A DNA stretch of 64,000 nucleotides from Ophioderma brevispina (lineage: Eukaryota; Echinodermata; Ophiuroidea; Amphilepidida; Ophiodermatidae), in the NCBI GenBank assembly GCA_023653785.1, contig JAMKCH010088226.1, positions 245,158 to 309,157 on the forward strand, in the 5' to 3' direction. The translations under genes and the position numbers were made by a program. Under the pieces are notes generated by a model. It was not told the DNA's origin. It worked only from the letters and a program-made list of their open reading frames with translations, and searched no databases. Each line of letters opens with the position of its first letter. Position 1 is the stretch's first letter. Below, one piece after another: positions 34,246 to 47,859 of this stretch.

Positions 34246-34759
34246 TTAAAGAGACACTGGCACATTTGAAAAATAGTGCGTCCTCTAGAATTTTCAAAAT
34301 TGATACTTTTGCATGGTTGTAAAGCTTGTATATACATATGGCTTATGTCATAATGTATATACAAGCTTTACAACTTTTTCTGTTTACCCGTAAGTTATGG
34401 GTAAACAGAACGAGTTTTATAATTTATAATTTTCAATTTCAATTTACCACAGTTGAAATGGTTGAAGAACACAAACAAACAACACCGGCCCGGTGATTCC
34501 CATGGCATGCACCTTGTTTGACCGGTCTGTGAACTTTGTGGTTTTAATATCAAAAAGTACGAGTCTTAAAAGTTAGCCTACAAATTACCCGGATGTCTTA
34601 TCCTCGGTCTTATCTTCTTAATAATGACCCTATATGCTTTTTGGGTATGTTATTTTTATGTTTAAAATATATTTCTATTCTTCCAATGGCCTAGACTATC
34701 ATTTGCGAGCAAATTGCAGACATTTCATATTTTCTAAAAATGTGCCAGTGCCGCTTTAA
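34246..34759. mobile_element. MITE with TTAAAGAGACACTGGCAC ends and internal hairpin
   Basis: The left end TTAAAGAGACACTGGCACAT and the inverse of the right end (gtgccagtgccgctttaa) match with one or two differences. Inside, 34316-34374 folds into a perfect 22-bp stem with a 15-nt loop, and 34379-34405 (tgtttaccc ... gggtaaaca) makes a second small hairpin. Noncoding. Confidence 0.75.
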
Positions 34760-36950
34760 AAGGCGTTCTGTTTTTATCCATTCCAATGGAATTTACAGGC
34801 AGTAATTAGTGTATAAGATAGGAATTTATAGGCTGAACCATGTGCATTAACAAAATGATAACCTCAGAACGTGACAGGGATATGCTACATTGTAGCTGAA
34901 CATAAATCTTAGGAAATATTGATAATGATAATACCTTTAAAAGCTAACAATCACAAAGGGTTTTCTATTCAACTCTGCATCATCAAGCGTAATAAAAGAG
35001 CCCTTTCACCGAAGGTAAATTATATTGAATGGACTTTTGTTTGCCTCCAGATCGTCCAGCATGTGAAGAACAATACATGCACCTGGTTCACCCGAACATT
35101 TTCGGCTATTTCTGTTGGTGACTCCTTTGTATTCTCTGCATGCTTGTTCTGGAGGCAGGTCTGGTCAGGTTAACCCATTGACCTCCCTTAAAGCGCCCTA
35201 CCGTATAATAGTAACATATTTAATACAGAAAACTTTACATTAATTTCAAGCCAATTGTTTAAAGAATTATAATTAATCAATAAACACAGTACGATTTAAA
35301 AAGTCAGAGAAAGGTCCAAGAAAAAAACATCTATCGATCATTTCACATTTGGGTGTGGGTAAAAGATGCCGGCCCACATGTTACTGAGAAGCAAACGCTT
35401 TCATGTCATTCAGCTATTTTAATTTCTTATTTGAAACAAGAGAGTGCTCCTTTATTTACAAGTTTATATAATTTAATCAATCAGCTGCCATTTATCATGC
35501 AAACTAACACTACTAGTTTTAAGCGTTACTAATCGTAACCGTAATCGTAATCGTCACAAAGGGAGGTTGCCACTGTTGGTGGCCGGGGAGTGAAAATTAC
35601 CTTTTGCCAGCACACTCTGGCACCTTTTCGTGCCCCAGCTTTGGCAATTTCGTCAGCCTCAGTGTGCTGGATTTTTCCCAATGGGCTCTTAACCATTTGA
35701 GTGCTCCTGAAATACTCCACTCTATCCGTATTTCAATTTTCCTGCTTTCTATAACTTATTTTCTGAAACTTTTCTTCACCTTTCATGTCTTCGCAACCCA
35801 GCTGGCTAGGATATTGAGCCAACTGGTTGGCTTGAGAGTAAGTCCATTGGTTGGCTAGGATTAATGGTTTCCATCCTGTGTGTAGGTTAGAGGGGCCTAA
35901 TCCTTAGAGAGTAGTTCAACACTCAACTGTAATATCCGTCTGGGGTACAGGACACAGATTCCCAGATGGATGGTGACGACGTAACCACACACGGACGCCT
36001 AGGAGAGGTTTCCAAATAGGGGAAAGCTCTTCCATCTTCTTTGTGGCTGACCAATGCTAGTGTGGGTGCCATCTGGTGCTGTGACTACTGTTATCTTTAG
36101 CTAATAGAGTGAAGTATAGTTTTTTTGGATTTAATTGTTGGAGCCCGTGTTTGTCACAACATCTGATTACAAAGACTCCTTCTAACATCCTGACTATTGG
36201 GCATCAGCAATAGTCATTATTGATTATTTCACCACAAATCAAGTTTTGGAACAAACCACAGCTTTATTTCTTACTGCGATGGGATAGAGTGGACATCACC
36301 CATTTCTATAGTCCGTGAGCCACGAATAACATGAAGAGGACAAGATAAGAAAAAGACATGCCAGATGGGAGGTCGCCTGGCCAAACAAGCTCCCCTCACT
36401 CCTCGAGACCCGCGATGAAATGTGTGTACCAACCAAATTCTGGAAGAGACCAACCCTAAACAGATTAGATCCTCAGCTTATGACGCTACACACCGAAAGC
36501 CATTTCTTGGAAGTGTATAGTTGATCCTCCTGTCGATCGAAGGCAGGGATGTTCTGAAATTGATTATTGCCAAAGCACAGGAACATCGGTACCTGAATGT
36601 TAGAACCCTTCGGGTTCATGAAAGAGTTACCTTCTTGTAAATAGATGCAAAATAAAATGTGCTTATTGTCTGGCAAGGGGGGGGTTTGCGAGGCAAGACA
36701 AGGAGGTTTTTGATCTTGATGAGGGGTGTAAGAAAAAATCATCTCTTTGGGCCAGCAAACAGGACAAGCAGTGTCGGATTTCTTATGAGGGACACTGCAT
36801 ACAAGTCATACTAGCTTTGATCCAATTAGTTTAACGCATCATGTCCATCAGATGCAGATGTCAAGGCCCCTACATCACGATTTTCCAAGTGTATGCGCAA
36901 CATCTTCGCATCCTGACGATGTAGTTGAAGACTTCTAATGTCCACCCTCC
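34760..36950. other. No gene recognised
   Basis: Several frames of 60-90 codons on both strands (34919-35173, 35604-35858, 36271-36742) with no motif I know. A G run lies at 36677-36686. Parts near 36.8-36.95 kb may belong to the 5' side of the following LINE. Confidence 0.4.
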
Positions 36951-36959
36951 ACAAAGTTG

Positions 36960-38800
36960 ATGGCAGCCCCCAAACATGGGGGATTGGAATGCCAAGGTGG
37001 GAATACCATGCAACCTGAGGACCTACTATTGGAGATACGGATATGGAGAGATGAATGACAGAGGTGAACGAATATTATATTTTGCAAGAACACCGCCTCG
37101 TACTATCCGAGATCACTCCTTCAAACACAAACCTTCCCGGAAGTGGACATGGATTTCACCCGATCATAAGACTAAGAACATGATTTTGCCCGATCTTAGT
37201 AATAATAGGTGGAGATCACAGTGAATACCACCATATCATTTAAAGTGTTGATGTTGGATCAGACCTCCCTTTATTGCCAAGCTGAGGGTTAAATTCAAAG
37301 TTGAGAAAGAAAGGCCAAAAGAAAATAAGTGGAACCTTACCAAGCTTGATGACCCTAGTGCAGAAAATGAATTCAAGCTTAAACGCCAAAACAGGTTTCT
37401 GTTGCTTTATGATGAAGTAGACACGATGAATCCAATTCAGACTCTTTGCTTGAAAAAAAAAACCACCACACTCTCAAAGAGACCGCAGATAATTCCTTTG
37501 AATTCATCGGGTAAAGAAGAGGCCCTGGATCTCCGCTGCAACTCTTGCACGAACAATGAGGAAAGTTATGAAGAGGTCATTCAAGATCCAACAGTCGTCA
37601 AGAGGAACCACCTGACCAGATTTATTAACAAAGGCCTTACGCTGACAAAGAAAAATGGTAGCAATGACAAATGTAACATCTTGGAGAAGAACATGCACAG
37701 AACAAGAGCAAAGAGTCTTCAACAATCATATACCAACTAATGGGCGTGAATAGAAGACCTACATCCAACCTCTATCCGCAGCAGTAATTGTGTGCTTCTT
37801 TCCAATCCAGCTGAAATAGAACAAAGATGGTTTAAATATGGTAAGGCCCTCTACAATCATCCGCCTACCATTGACCCATCCTGCCTTCATCCATCAAATA
37901 CGGGGACTAGCTGTTTCTACTCTGGACAGTGACCAATCCATTCTCCTTTCTGAAATTTGAAGCAGCTGTCAAAAGCTGAAGTCAGAAAGCCCCAGTTTCT
38001 GATGAGATTCCAGAGAACGGCTTAATCATGTGTTGAGTGCATCATTGACAAATTGCACAATATCTGCATGAATCTTGATAAATAACGATTCCAGAAGAAT
38101 GGGACAAAATCTATCATTCTTACCATTCCCAAGAAGGGAGACGTCACCAAGGGTGAGAACGTACAGGACCATCAGCTGATTAACCATTCCAGCAAAATTC
38201 TCTTAGCCGGATGAAGCCCTTGTAGAAGCCATTCTAGCAAGAAGAACAGCAGGGTTCAGACCTGGCCGCTCCACAATTGAACAAGTCTTCGTCCTGAAGC
38301 TCCTAATCCAACATCGCCTAGAGAAGAAAGGATGGGAAGGTTTTTGCTTTCTTCATTGATTACAAGAAGGCATTCGATCGAGTATTGCACGATGGCCTCT
38401 TTTTACAGTGATGGCTTCATTATGGTGCGCCTCCAAACTGATCAACATCATCAGAGTTCTCTATACCAGGCTAAAGCTGCATCAGACTTACACAATCTTA
38501 CAGAGTGGTTTGAAACAACTATTTGCGTCCCAGGATGTCTTCTATCACCAGACCTCTTCATCCTAAACATCTTAGCACAAGCCTTTGAGAACTGTAAAAA
38601 CTTGGGCAAGAACGTGGAGGCTACAAATTAAAGACCTCCGTTTTTGCTGATGATATAGCTCTCATCGCTGAAAACTCAAGGATAAAACCTTGATTGAGCA
38701 GGTGCATCATGCTAGCAAGAAATATGGTAATGAGATCAGTATACCTAAAACCATAATTTTTGGAAGGCTTGTCCGGAGAAACACATTACCCCCGGGGAGA
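36960..38800 (+). pseudogene. RTE-like LINE: endonuclease and RT remnants
   Basis: AP-endonuclease part: MGDWNAKVG, YGYGEMNDRGERILYFA, FKHKPSRKWTWISPDHKTKN (36976-37200). A linker rich in Lys/Glu follows (37402-37740). RT pieces follow in shifting frames: SIILTIPKKGD-like text near 38110-38150, AGFRPGRSTIEQVFVLKLL near 38250-38320, FIDYKKAFDRVLHDGLF near 38345-38400, and LSPDLFILNIL near 38550. Many stops and small indels are spread evenly, so it is a decayed copy of one full-length-like element. The motifs and layout (EN then RT in one ORF) fit the RTE group. No 3' end was identified. Confidence 0.8.
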
Positions 38801-39193
38801 TGATGGTCTCTGCCATTCAGGCCGTTGCTATGGCCGTTTTACCTTGGTGCACTATGCTTTTCCCCAATCGTGGCGATGGGCTTTGTTATTGTTCATCCAT
38901 AAGCCTCGCCTTTATGTCGTCGATTTGTCAGAGCTGCATTCCAGGTGATCACTAACACTGTCGACTCCGCATCGAATGGGCATAAACATTTGTGGTCATG
39001 AGAATAACGCAATTGTATTTTGGATAAACATAAACGACGATTCAGTGTGGTAAATACATATTACAACGTACTACGACTTGATTGTTGGTTCATATAATCA
39101 AGGAATTACATGGAGACAAAAACGGGACTAAGGCAAAATCAACAAAGGTCGGATCTGCTGTTTGGATGTCGGGTCGAGTCACTGGAAACTCAC
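38801..39193. other. No gene recognised
   Basis: The transition from LINE remnant to non-repetitive DNA; a C/G run ccccgggg at 38790. Nothing identifiable. Confidence 0.35.
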
Positions 39194-39314
39194 CGGCGTT
39201 CTCCCCGATTCCTAGCTGCATCGTGTAGACCAGATTCCAAGCCAGGGCGCTGTAAAATTCGTTGGCAACAAGTAATTCACTCGTTAATGTGTCGCATATT
39301 TCGGTCAAGTTCAA
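39194..39314 (-). other. Possible exon of unknown function
   Basis: A minus-strand frame reads LTEICDTLTSELLVANEFYS, then ALAWNLVYTMQLGIGENAG, and stops at a consensus donor GCCG|GTGAGT (39188-39193). Amino-acid composition looks protein-like, but no domain is recognised and no acceptor was found (an upstream in-frame TGA lies about 24 nt before). Could be chance or part of a repeat. Confidence 0.2.
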
Positions 39315-42300
39315 CGCATTACCACGCCTTTTTCACGAACATCAATATCAGACACCGACAAATGCGGATCAACAAATCGTCGCAATTTTCAGCCACTGTT
39401 TTCAGCTAAAACAACTCCAGCCGCAGTTTAATCAACACAGCCGTGGACCGATACGTACCGGCCGCATGGTATGCAACATCAGCAGCAGGACTTTTAACAG
39501 AGTGAGCGAGTTCACATTTTAGTTGTCTCAAGCAGCGTGACGCCATTGTTGATCAATAACCGGTTCAATTTGTTAGGGTCCATCCAGTCCCGATTGCCTC
39601 TTTCAGGTAATTTTGTTACATAATTGGTCAATCTATAGCTAATAATTGTTCTGGTAGTGTTAGATTTTATTTGTCACGTGGTAATCCATAATTCAAGTGG
39701 GTTGAAAACACAATCTAATGGTAATGTTATCGTGTTACATGCCATCAATTCAATTTATTTAGGAATTATTCAACGGCCTTGACTTGGTCATTCAATAGAA
39801 CTGTTCGTGCGATGCCAATTGATTGCTCGACAGTAATTTGGTTCATCCTCTTATTTCCCGTATGTAGCCCTCTTTTCCTGTATGAAGCATGTTTACCACA
39901 AAATTTGAAGCAAATGATTAAATGGGTGTAGTTGTTATCTCGCCTTATTAATTGGTTCGGATTGGAACAAATTTGCAAATCTCCATGATTAGGATTTTTC
40001 ACGTTTGTCAATATTAAAGGGTATAATTTTTAATGTGCCTTTCTGTTTTTAAGCTCATTCTGTTTTCGAAGTTCATCTCTCGATTTCCGTGACTTTTGAA
40101 ATACATACACTCAATCAGGTTCTGCTGCAATCTCGCTTTGATCATGGTTGGGGTGAAGTATAATGATAAACAGTTTCGCATGAGACAGCAAGGCTCAACC
40201 TCATAGTCTTGATCTGTCATAGGATGGGGACTTTGTTTTTCTAAACGCACTTCCTTCCCGTCCAAACAGAAGGTTTTATTTTTAGTGCACTTTTACGTTT
40301 AAAAAGGTGCGACATCCGGGGGTTTGTTGCCTTCCATTATGGGGTGCAGGTCCAATCAACCACTCGTTAATTGTTGGCCTGAAGTATGAGTCTCATAGGT
40401 GTCAGGCACACTTTTTTTTGTTTAGTTTAACTGGTGCGTTGTAATGCATCACTTATTGCGCCTTCGCCCAAAATTTTTGCAATGCGGCAAATTTGACGGC
40501 GCAGCCATGTGCTAAAAAGGCCCAAATCGTGTAATGTCCAGGCAAATCAAATTCTGTTTTTAATTTCTTACCTGTGTTGGTTACAAATACTCGTCACCAA
40601 TTATTATTGCCAGCTCTCATTCCATTGGCTGATCGTATTCAGTTGCAAAATTCGGCAAGTATTTGAGCGGATTTTTGGTTTGTTTCAATTAGTTTTGGGG
40701 GTACGCGTGTGCAAGTGAGACTCATAAATCCAATGGCCATCACATATATTTTTTTTGTTCTTTATTTAAATGCGATTAAAAGAAAACAAACAAAAAAACA
40801 AAAACATTTTTAGAATAGGTCCCCAATAAACTCACTGACCTTGTGCATAGCGGGTATATCAAAATCATATTTCGAGCAATTTCGCAGGATAGAATGGGTG
40901 TGCAAATATACACCGCTCTTGTAATGTAAAATACTACATGCATTGCTTTAATAACATGGGAGACACCATACACAAGAAGTCTTTTTTCTTAGCAAGCAGT
41001 CGCAAAATTGTGGCAAAGGTCGGGCATATGTTAGATGTTGTATCGTTTTTAACTGAATATCAATTTATGGGAAGAACTTGAAAGTTTTACAATATTAATT
41101 CAACTTTAATAATATGGGTTTTTAACATAGGTACTCTGTGAAGTTATGTATAATTAATACAATACTTTAGCAGGGATGTGTCCTCTTTTCAGAGTGCCGT
41201 TAGCTTTAAAATCTATCCACATGTTTTTTTGTCTAGTTTACACCGCGCAGCTGGTGTCCCGACGTCGAAACGCGGAAACCAGAGAGAGTACAGTATTGGG
41301 TTTCTTTGGAAGTTTATAATTTGCTTAAAAAAAACCCCGCTTATTAAAGGCATAGAGGCACCAGGGTCATGGGCAGCAGACAGGTGATACATAGTGTTTT
41401 TTCTGTGTATAAGGTGTTTTTAATTTAGCTCAAATAAGCTCAAATTCACATTATTTTTTAATTACTTTTTTCTTTGCATTGCCCCACTAAGGGTAGTAGC
41501 TTCATTCTCAGTTTTTTCGGCATTGCTTATGGTCATAAGGATGGCCGACGTTTTAATCCTTGCACTGATAAACGTCTTCCTATAATCCCAGTCATTTTAG
41601 AAGCTTATCAATTCATTACCTTTTGGCAATTCGCTTTTGAGTATTGTTGTTCAAATCAGCCTTCTTACTAGTCCTATTTTAGTTTTTTCCTTAGATAGCG
41701 TTCTTTTACGTTCTCATAGTAGAAACCGGCGTGTAAACCCGGGCAAAATTCTGGCATCAAAGTTGTGTTAGTGTCTTTGTTTTTCCTTGTTATTGGTCCG
41801 TGTTTGATTTGGCTTGCCGCTTTTATGTCCGTATATTTTTGGGAAAGGGGCAAACAAAGTTAACAGCGGGAGTTAAAGTGAGAACTCTCGCAGTTGGGTC
41901 AATATACAATGCCGAATTAACTCGCCTTCATTATACGGAATCTAATATGTTATTTTGTTATAGATTTCGACTTCAAATCGGCGCTATGACCAAAATTGTC
42001 CAAAGGTTCATGCCACAGTGTTTGATATAATTTCTCAGGTCATATTGTTATTTTAATCCATTTTCAAAATAGATGTGTCAATTTAATTCCTTTTTTTTTT
42101 GGTAAATTATTGTTTTTTTCGGCATTTCCATGTCATTTTTTGCAGCTTTTAATATGAAAGTGGCATTCTTTTTCGGGTTTCAAGGGAATTCCAGGCGACC
42201 TAATCTTACATGCACAGTCGGTCATATCTGTAAATTCTCAAATTTTTTTTGGTTGCAGTCCATTTAGTGCTGGAGACCTGGCGAATCCCAGCTACTATTT

Positions 42301-42450
42301 AGCTTATTGACAAGATGAATAGTTCACAGCGTGGCACCAGGGTGGAAAGCCCCTTATTTAAGGTCTGTGCCTTCTGGGTCAAACGTTTGGTCTATACCAA
42401 TGTGCATGGTGGTGGTTGTCCGGGGACTGCTTGGACGGCCCCAACCCTGT
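39315..42450. other. No gene recognised
   Basis: Low-GC DNA with scattered T runs and short frames (40509-40718, 41178-41387, 41800-42030) lacking motifs. No palindromes or tandem arrays of note. Confidence 0.4.
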
Positions 42451-42499
42451 ATGTTTGAACAAAAGATCGTGGGCAACTTTGTTGGACGCAGGGGTGCTT

Positions 42500-45360
42500 T
42501 CATCGTTGGCACCTTTTATGTCCAGACTCTTTCAGCGGTGGCCGAGAGGGAGGAGCTCGTATGTGGAGCACACTGTATGATGTCGATGTCGTCTGCGTGC
42601 AGGAACGCCGCGTTGTGCACAGTGGGCCTCTACTGCGGGAGAGTATCCATGGTGTGCGCTGTACAGCCTCTGATGGAATAACAGAGAATGCCCGCTACAT
42701 GAGGTGTGGGGTTTCTGTTTAATCACCAAAGGCTCCAAGTCATGTGTCCAACCTTGTTCACTTTAATGAGCGCATCCTTGGGGCTTGCACTGGCGGGCGG
42801 TCCTGAAGCGGCAGTCATTTGCTGTTGCAGCCCCCACGATGGCTCTCCGGAAGGGCTGTCTCTCACGCCATGAACTTTCCGCGCTGCCACCAGTGCGGTT
42901 CCGGCCCATGGTCTTCTGTGCATCCCTAGAGTTGGCAACGCTGTGCTGGGCTGACGGCGGCCCTGTTCGCTTGCGGCACGGGTCTGGCAGAATTGGAAAA
43001 AACTTTTTTAACAAATGAAGGACTTCATGAACAATTTTTGACCTTGTTGCCACTGATGCAAATTCCCAAAATCATTCAGTAGACTGTGGACACGCCGTCG
43101 CCCAGGTGGAGAACTTTTCCGGCTTGACTATGTTCTGGTCGGAGGGGTGGATTGGACAGTCATAAGAACTCAAGAGCCTCACACTTTTGAAGCTGTTAGT
43201 CTGATCACATAATTGTCTCTGCGGGAGTCCAGGTGAGTGTATCGTCAGAGAAAACCACCTCCCATAGATCCCATGAAAACAGTAGACTGGAGGAAGGTGG
43301 TGGGGATCAAAGCTTTGTGTGCAGTATACTGTAGCGGTGCATGGCGGGTTCGGCACTCTTGTTGGTGAGCTTTGGGACAAGAACTCCAGCGCAGTGTGTG
43401 GTGTCCTCACTTCGGCCAGCAGGGGGATGGCATTGGGGATGCTGCCTGGAAGAAGGAGGGGGACTGCTGCCTTTGCCTCAAACGACAGGGTCAGCGAGGC
43501 CAGAGAAAAACTGAAGTCTGCAGCCAAGAAGCACCGTACTAAATCCGCCAGGGGCTCCGGGCGGGGCCTTGATGCTGCTGGGGCTGCACTTGATGACGCT
43601 TGCAATGTGGTGCTTGAGGAGCATGTTAAGTCCAAGGCTGAAGCACTTTACGCCCTACATCTTGAAAACAGGCATGCTGCTGCCTGGGAGGCCTTGGGGG
43701 AGCTGGCCGATGGGAAGGCTGCCCCACCTGTGGGAATCAGGGGTGAGGCAGCTGAAGAGCGCCTTGACACATGGTTTCAGCACTTTGGTTCTCTGCTTGG
43801 CGGGCCGGTTCGGAATGACACTGACCTTGGTGGGCCTTTCTTCAATCACGGGGTGGCAGACGCCCTTCCCATCCAGACTGGACCTTTCGCTGTGGAGGGG
43901 CTTCGGGTCTGCCTGGGGAGGCTGAAGAACACCAAGACGCCTGGTCCCGACAACATTCCTGCGGTGGTCTGGGGGAGTCCACTATTCCATGGTCGACTGT
44001 TAGAATTTTGTAATAACACCTACATGGGAGGCAAGCCGGCTGCCTTTTCAACATCATTTATCATTCCTCTACCAAAGAAAGGCGACCTCCGACAACCCCA
44101 AAACTGCAGAGGAATTGCACTGTCGCCGCTGGCCTCTGGGATCTACAGCTCCATGCTGCTCAACAGAATCACTCCTCACATGGATCCAATTCTCGGACGG
44201 AGCCGGAGCGGTTTTCGCAGGGGCGGATCGGCACTGCCTCGGATGCTTGCCCTCAGGGGGATCATGGAAGAGTTGGGAATTTCCGGGAGAGAGGCTTCAA
44301 TTGTGTTCGTAGATTTTTCCAAGGCTTTTGACAGTGTTAACAGGGATGTAATGCTGCATATTCTCGCAAAATACGGGGTCCCAGATGAGACTGTCAAGGC
44401 AATTGCCATCATGTATGATAACCCATATGGCTTTGTGCGGACCATGGGTGGGCCCACAGGGGAGTTCCTAACAACTACTGGAATCCTCCAAGGAGATACT
44501 CTTGCTCCATATCTCTTTGTAGTCGTGGTTGATTGCGTCCTCAGGCGGAGTCTTGACGTCATGGGCGACGGGGACTCACCATCGGGCCCGGGCGTTCCGG
44601 ACGTCACGTGGGTCAGCGTCTCGCGGGCCTTGACTGCGCGGATGGGTTCTGGCTCTGGCGGGCTGATTTGGTGTGTGGTGCACGGGGTCTGCTGGCATCG
44701 CTTGAGGGTGCTGCAGACGGGGTGTTCGCCTGCATCTGGTGCCAGGGGGGCTGGGTGTGTGACTGTGCGTGAGGAGGGCGATCATCGGCCCATGTCCTGC
44801 ACAGCGGATGGGTGGCCACCTCAGGGAGGTCAAGGACTTCAAGTATCTGGGTCCTATGTTTGCCGACGGCAAGAGGGACTTCCTGTCACGCGCGGGGGAC
44901 GGGCTTGGAGTGCCTGCAATGAACTACAAAAACACCACTTATGCAATGCTGGTATTTCCAATTCCAACCAAGTGAAATTCTTTAGAGCCTGTGTAGAGAG
45001 TATCCCTGTTATGTGGATCTGAGACCTTTTGGACCATGAAGAAATAGCTGCAGGATGGGCTGGGTGGCACCTGCGCCGGTCTTCTTGTGCGAGTGCGAAA
45101 CATTCCTCCTGGCGGCGAGCGCCGGTGGCCGGGGGCCAGTCTGGTTGGGAGCTGTCGCCTCCGGTTTCAATCTTCTGTTGCCCGCGCCGTGCGCCGATTT
45201 GCGTCGCTGGGTCGTCGTGCGATTTGACCAGGTTGGTCTCAGGCGGTCGCGTGTGTTGGAATTTGCCCGTGCCAGGGGCGGGGGTCGTCGCCCCTTTTGC
45301 TTCATTGGGTGGTTGCTTGAGGCGTCCGGCGGGATCCGTCTGGCATCCCCGGCCTGAACA
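42500..45360 (+). pseudogene. RTE-like LINE, near full-length but decayed
   Basis: Endonuclease remnants come first (GTFYVQTLS, AEREELV, DVDVVCVQERRV, GITENARYMRCGV near 42510-42720; RLDYVLVGG near 43115-43145). A long open stretch (43319-44600) then gives the linker and RT: LKNTKTPGPDNIPAVVWGSP, FIIPLPKKGDLRQPQNCRGI, SRSGFRRGGSALPRMLALRG, SIVFVDFSKAFDSVNRDVML, TTTGILQGDTLAPYLFVVVV. The expected YADD segment is missing or scrambled after about 44570, but the thumb returns in another frame as KDFKYLGPMFADGKRDFLSR (about 44830) and CGSETFWTMKK (about 45013). A C-terminal GRGR-like tail runs to about 45350. The region is GC-richer than its surroundings. Antisense frames here are shadows. Confidence 0.85.
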
Positions 45361-45399
45361 AACAGGGACATTTGGCGCTACGTGGTGAACACCATCTCG

Positions 45400-47209
45400 G
45401 CTGCGGCCGTTAGATAAACGGTGCAGTGATGTTAGCACGGTGGCTATGGTGTCCGTGAGACAAGCATTTACTAATAACACAAAACCGGAAGATCGCAATT
45501 CATCTTATAATTTGTGTGAATGCTTTTTCAAAGTTTCTAGTGTTCAATAATAAAATAAGTAGGTGTTTCAAAACAAAAAGTGTCAAGTTTTTTTTTTTCA
45601 ATCACCAAAATCGCAAAATGCAACTTTAACTTTGTTCCAGTTGGCACATGTCTTAATACAAGGTATAAAAAACTGTTAGGTCTCTCCTATTTTTTACAAG
45701 TTCTCAACTTTTGGGCAGATTGGTGAGGTCGAAATCGTCCGCCTTCCAATATAACTTCACTTCACCGATTAATTTAAAAACTGCATAGTTGGCCTGCATG
45801 TTTTTATTCACTGTATTTTTTATTGCTTTAATTGGTCCCCCTCCATTGTTTATTTGGGTTTCAATTTACCTGTATTTTCAAATCATCAACTCTAGCTGTC
45901 AGACTTCACTGACAGTAATGCAGATACAACAATTCATTAATTTTGCTCTAGATGGGACAAATATTGTAAGGTATTCATCCATTTCTGGTACAATACAAGG
46001 AATATCACCAAAATTGAGATTTCTCTTATCTGAATTTCGTTTTGGGTTTGGTTAAACTTTAAAGTGTTTTTTCTTTTTAATATTCTTATTATTTTGTTGT
46101 TTTGTAATTCTTATTATTTCGTTTGTTTTTTATTCACAGATTCTATGCGCTCATTGGGTGGTTGGGGACTCTCCATTTTCAGGACGTGCAGGGAAAAACA
46201 GGTTACTTAATTGGCATGATTGTGGGCTAGTGTTGTGGAATGACTTCCTGGTGCTAGAATGTCGTCTAGGGATCATTTGAGTAGACTTCTGGTTCCTGCA
46301 AAAAAAAAGTTTCTAAGAACTATAATTATTCATTTGAAACCATTGATATTCTTAAGTCCTACAATTTGAGATTTGTGGTGAGTAAGTGAAGAATCTACAG
46401 TCATAAGTTCAGTTTACTCTCCCCTTCTCAAGGATCATTTGGTCCGTCATTATTGCCAGGCTAGTAAATTCTGAAGGGAAAATAATCAGGTGCTGGAAGG
46501 CGTTGCGTGGCAAATTTTAAGTTAATATCTCACGAGTCGCGTAGTTCTAACATTAGCAAATGGTTCATGGGTTTTTTTATCATTCACCATCTGGCCTTAT
46601 TGTGCCCCGCATTGCGCTTTGTCGTTGGTCCAATCTAGGAATATGATTTGTCAGTGAGTGAGCATTTTGGTTTTTCGCCAACGCTTTCCAATGCCTTAGT
46701 TGTTTTTCTCATCAAAAAGACTCAGTAGTTGTGCATATTCCACCAGAAGGTTGTACAGTATATATTTTTTTCTTCCCTCGAGGCCCCACAAATTAAGGGG
46801 GGGGGGGGGGGGATTAGCAGTTCCTTATCACATATTGGCATATGCGATAAGTAAAACCTTGGTTTGGCAGTTAATTAATAATTTTGGCCATTGTAACTTT
46901 GAGCTTTTGTGTTTTTTTGCTCTAAATGGTTATTTTAATAAGAGTTTAAAATGTTTTGGTCTACTAATTTGATTCACTTTTTGTTGCAACTTCTTTTCTT
47001 CGGCAATCAAATCTGCTCGCTTTAACGATAACTTGTGATTTCCATCACTCCAATTTCTAGTTGCAATATAATGAATCTAGTAATTTATGAACTTCACAAT
47101 TGATGCTTAAAATCAGCTATCAAATAAATACACTTCAACGGTGCTAAAGGTTTCAAGCTATTATCTGTGAGTGATACGGTAATATGTAATAATTCAGGTC
47201 CTAGTAGGG
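45400..47209. other. No gene recognised
   Basis: AT-rich with T runs (45587-45599) and a G run (46796-46811). Small frames only. Confidence 0.45.
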
Positions 47210-47590
47210 TCGCTTGGGAAGCTTTGGGGTTCGTGTCACCATATTTGTATAGGGCCTACTTTATATTAAAATTGCCCACAGGTTATGTCACTACTGGGGG
47301 GAGTAGATCTAGGTAGTGGTCACGCGGGTCCCAATATATATGCTATTCAGGTACTAGGTAGCTAGTGCGCTGTCACTTAGGGAACTGGGGTTATGGTCAC
47401 CCATATTTTTTAATAGCCTTCCTTTTTATAACTTGCCCCCAGGTTAGTGTCACTGGGGAGGCGATCTATGTAGACATGGTCAACCGGGTTCCCAATATAT
47501 ATTTTGAATATTCTACTTATATTAAAATTGCCCACAGGATAGTGTCACTGGGGAGTAGATCTAGGTAGTGTTCACCGGTCCCAATGCTTG
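47210..47590. repeat. Degenerate tandem repeat, about three units of 100-150 bp
   Basis: Each unit has attaaaattgcccacaggtta or a close variant, then gtcactggggagtagatct, then a ggtcaccgggtcccaat stretch; starts are near 47266, 47424 and 47521. Function unknown. Confidence 0.6.
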
Positions 47591-47859
47591 GTATTTCAGT
47601 ATCACCTCTATAGTAAAAAATTACTCCTGCTCTGCTGAGCCTCCTAAATGTTCGTACAGTATCTGTAAGATGTAATGCAAGCAATAATTTGTCACACATT
47701 GTAGATTGTTAACTTAATAAATTAATGATCCTATTTGATGGCTGACACGTGCCGCAAATCTCTGTTTTGCGCCTAATTTTTTCATCTGTCTGGGGGTAAA
47801 AGCTATGGTATTCTCCCGTTTATGACCAGCTCCAGTAAAGATTCCCTCTTGATGGTACA

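Noticed and set aside
43072..43635. 187-codon minus-strand frame
   Set aside because: Antisense shadow of the RTE-like RT, in a GC-rich region where chance frames are long.
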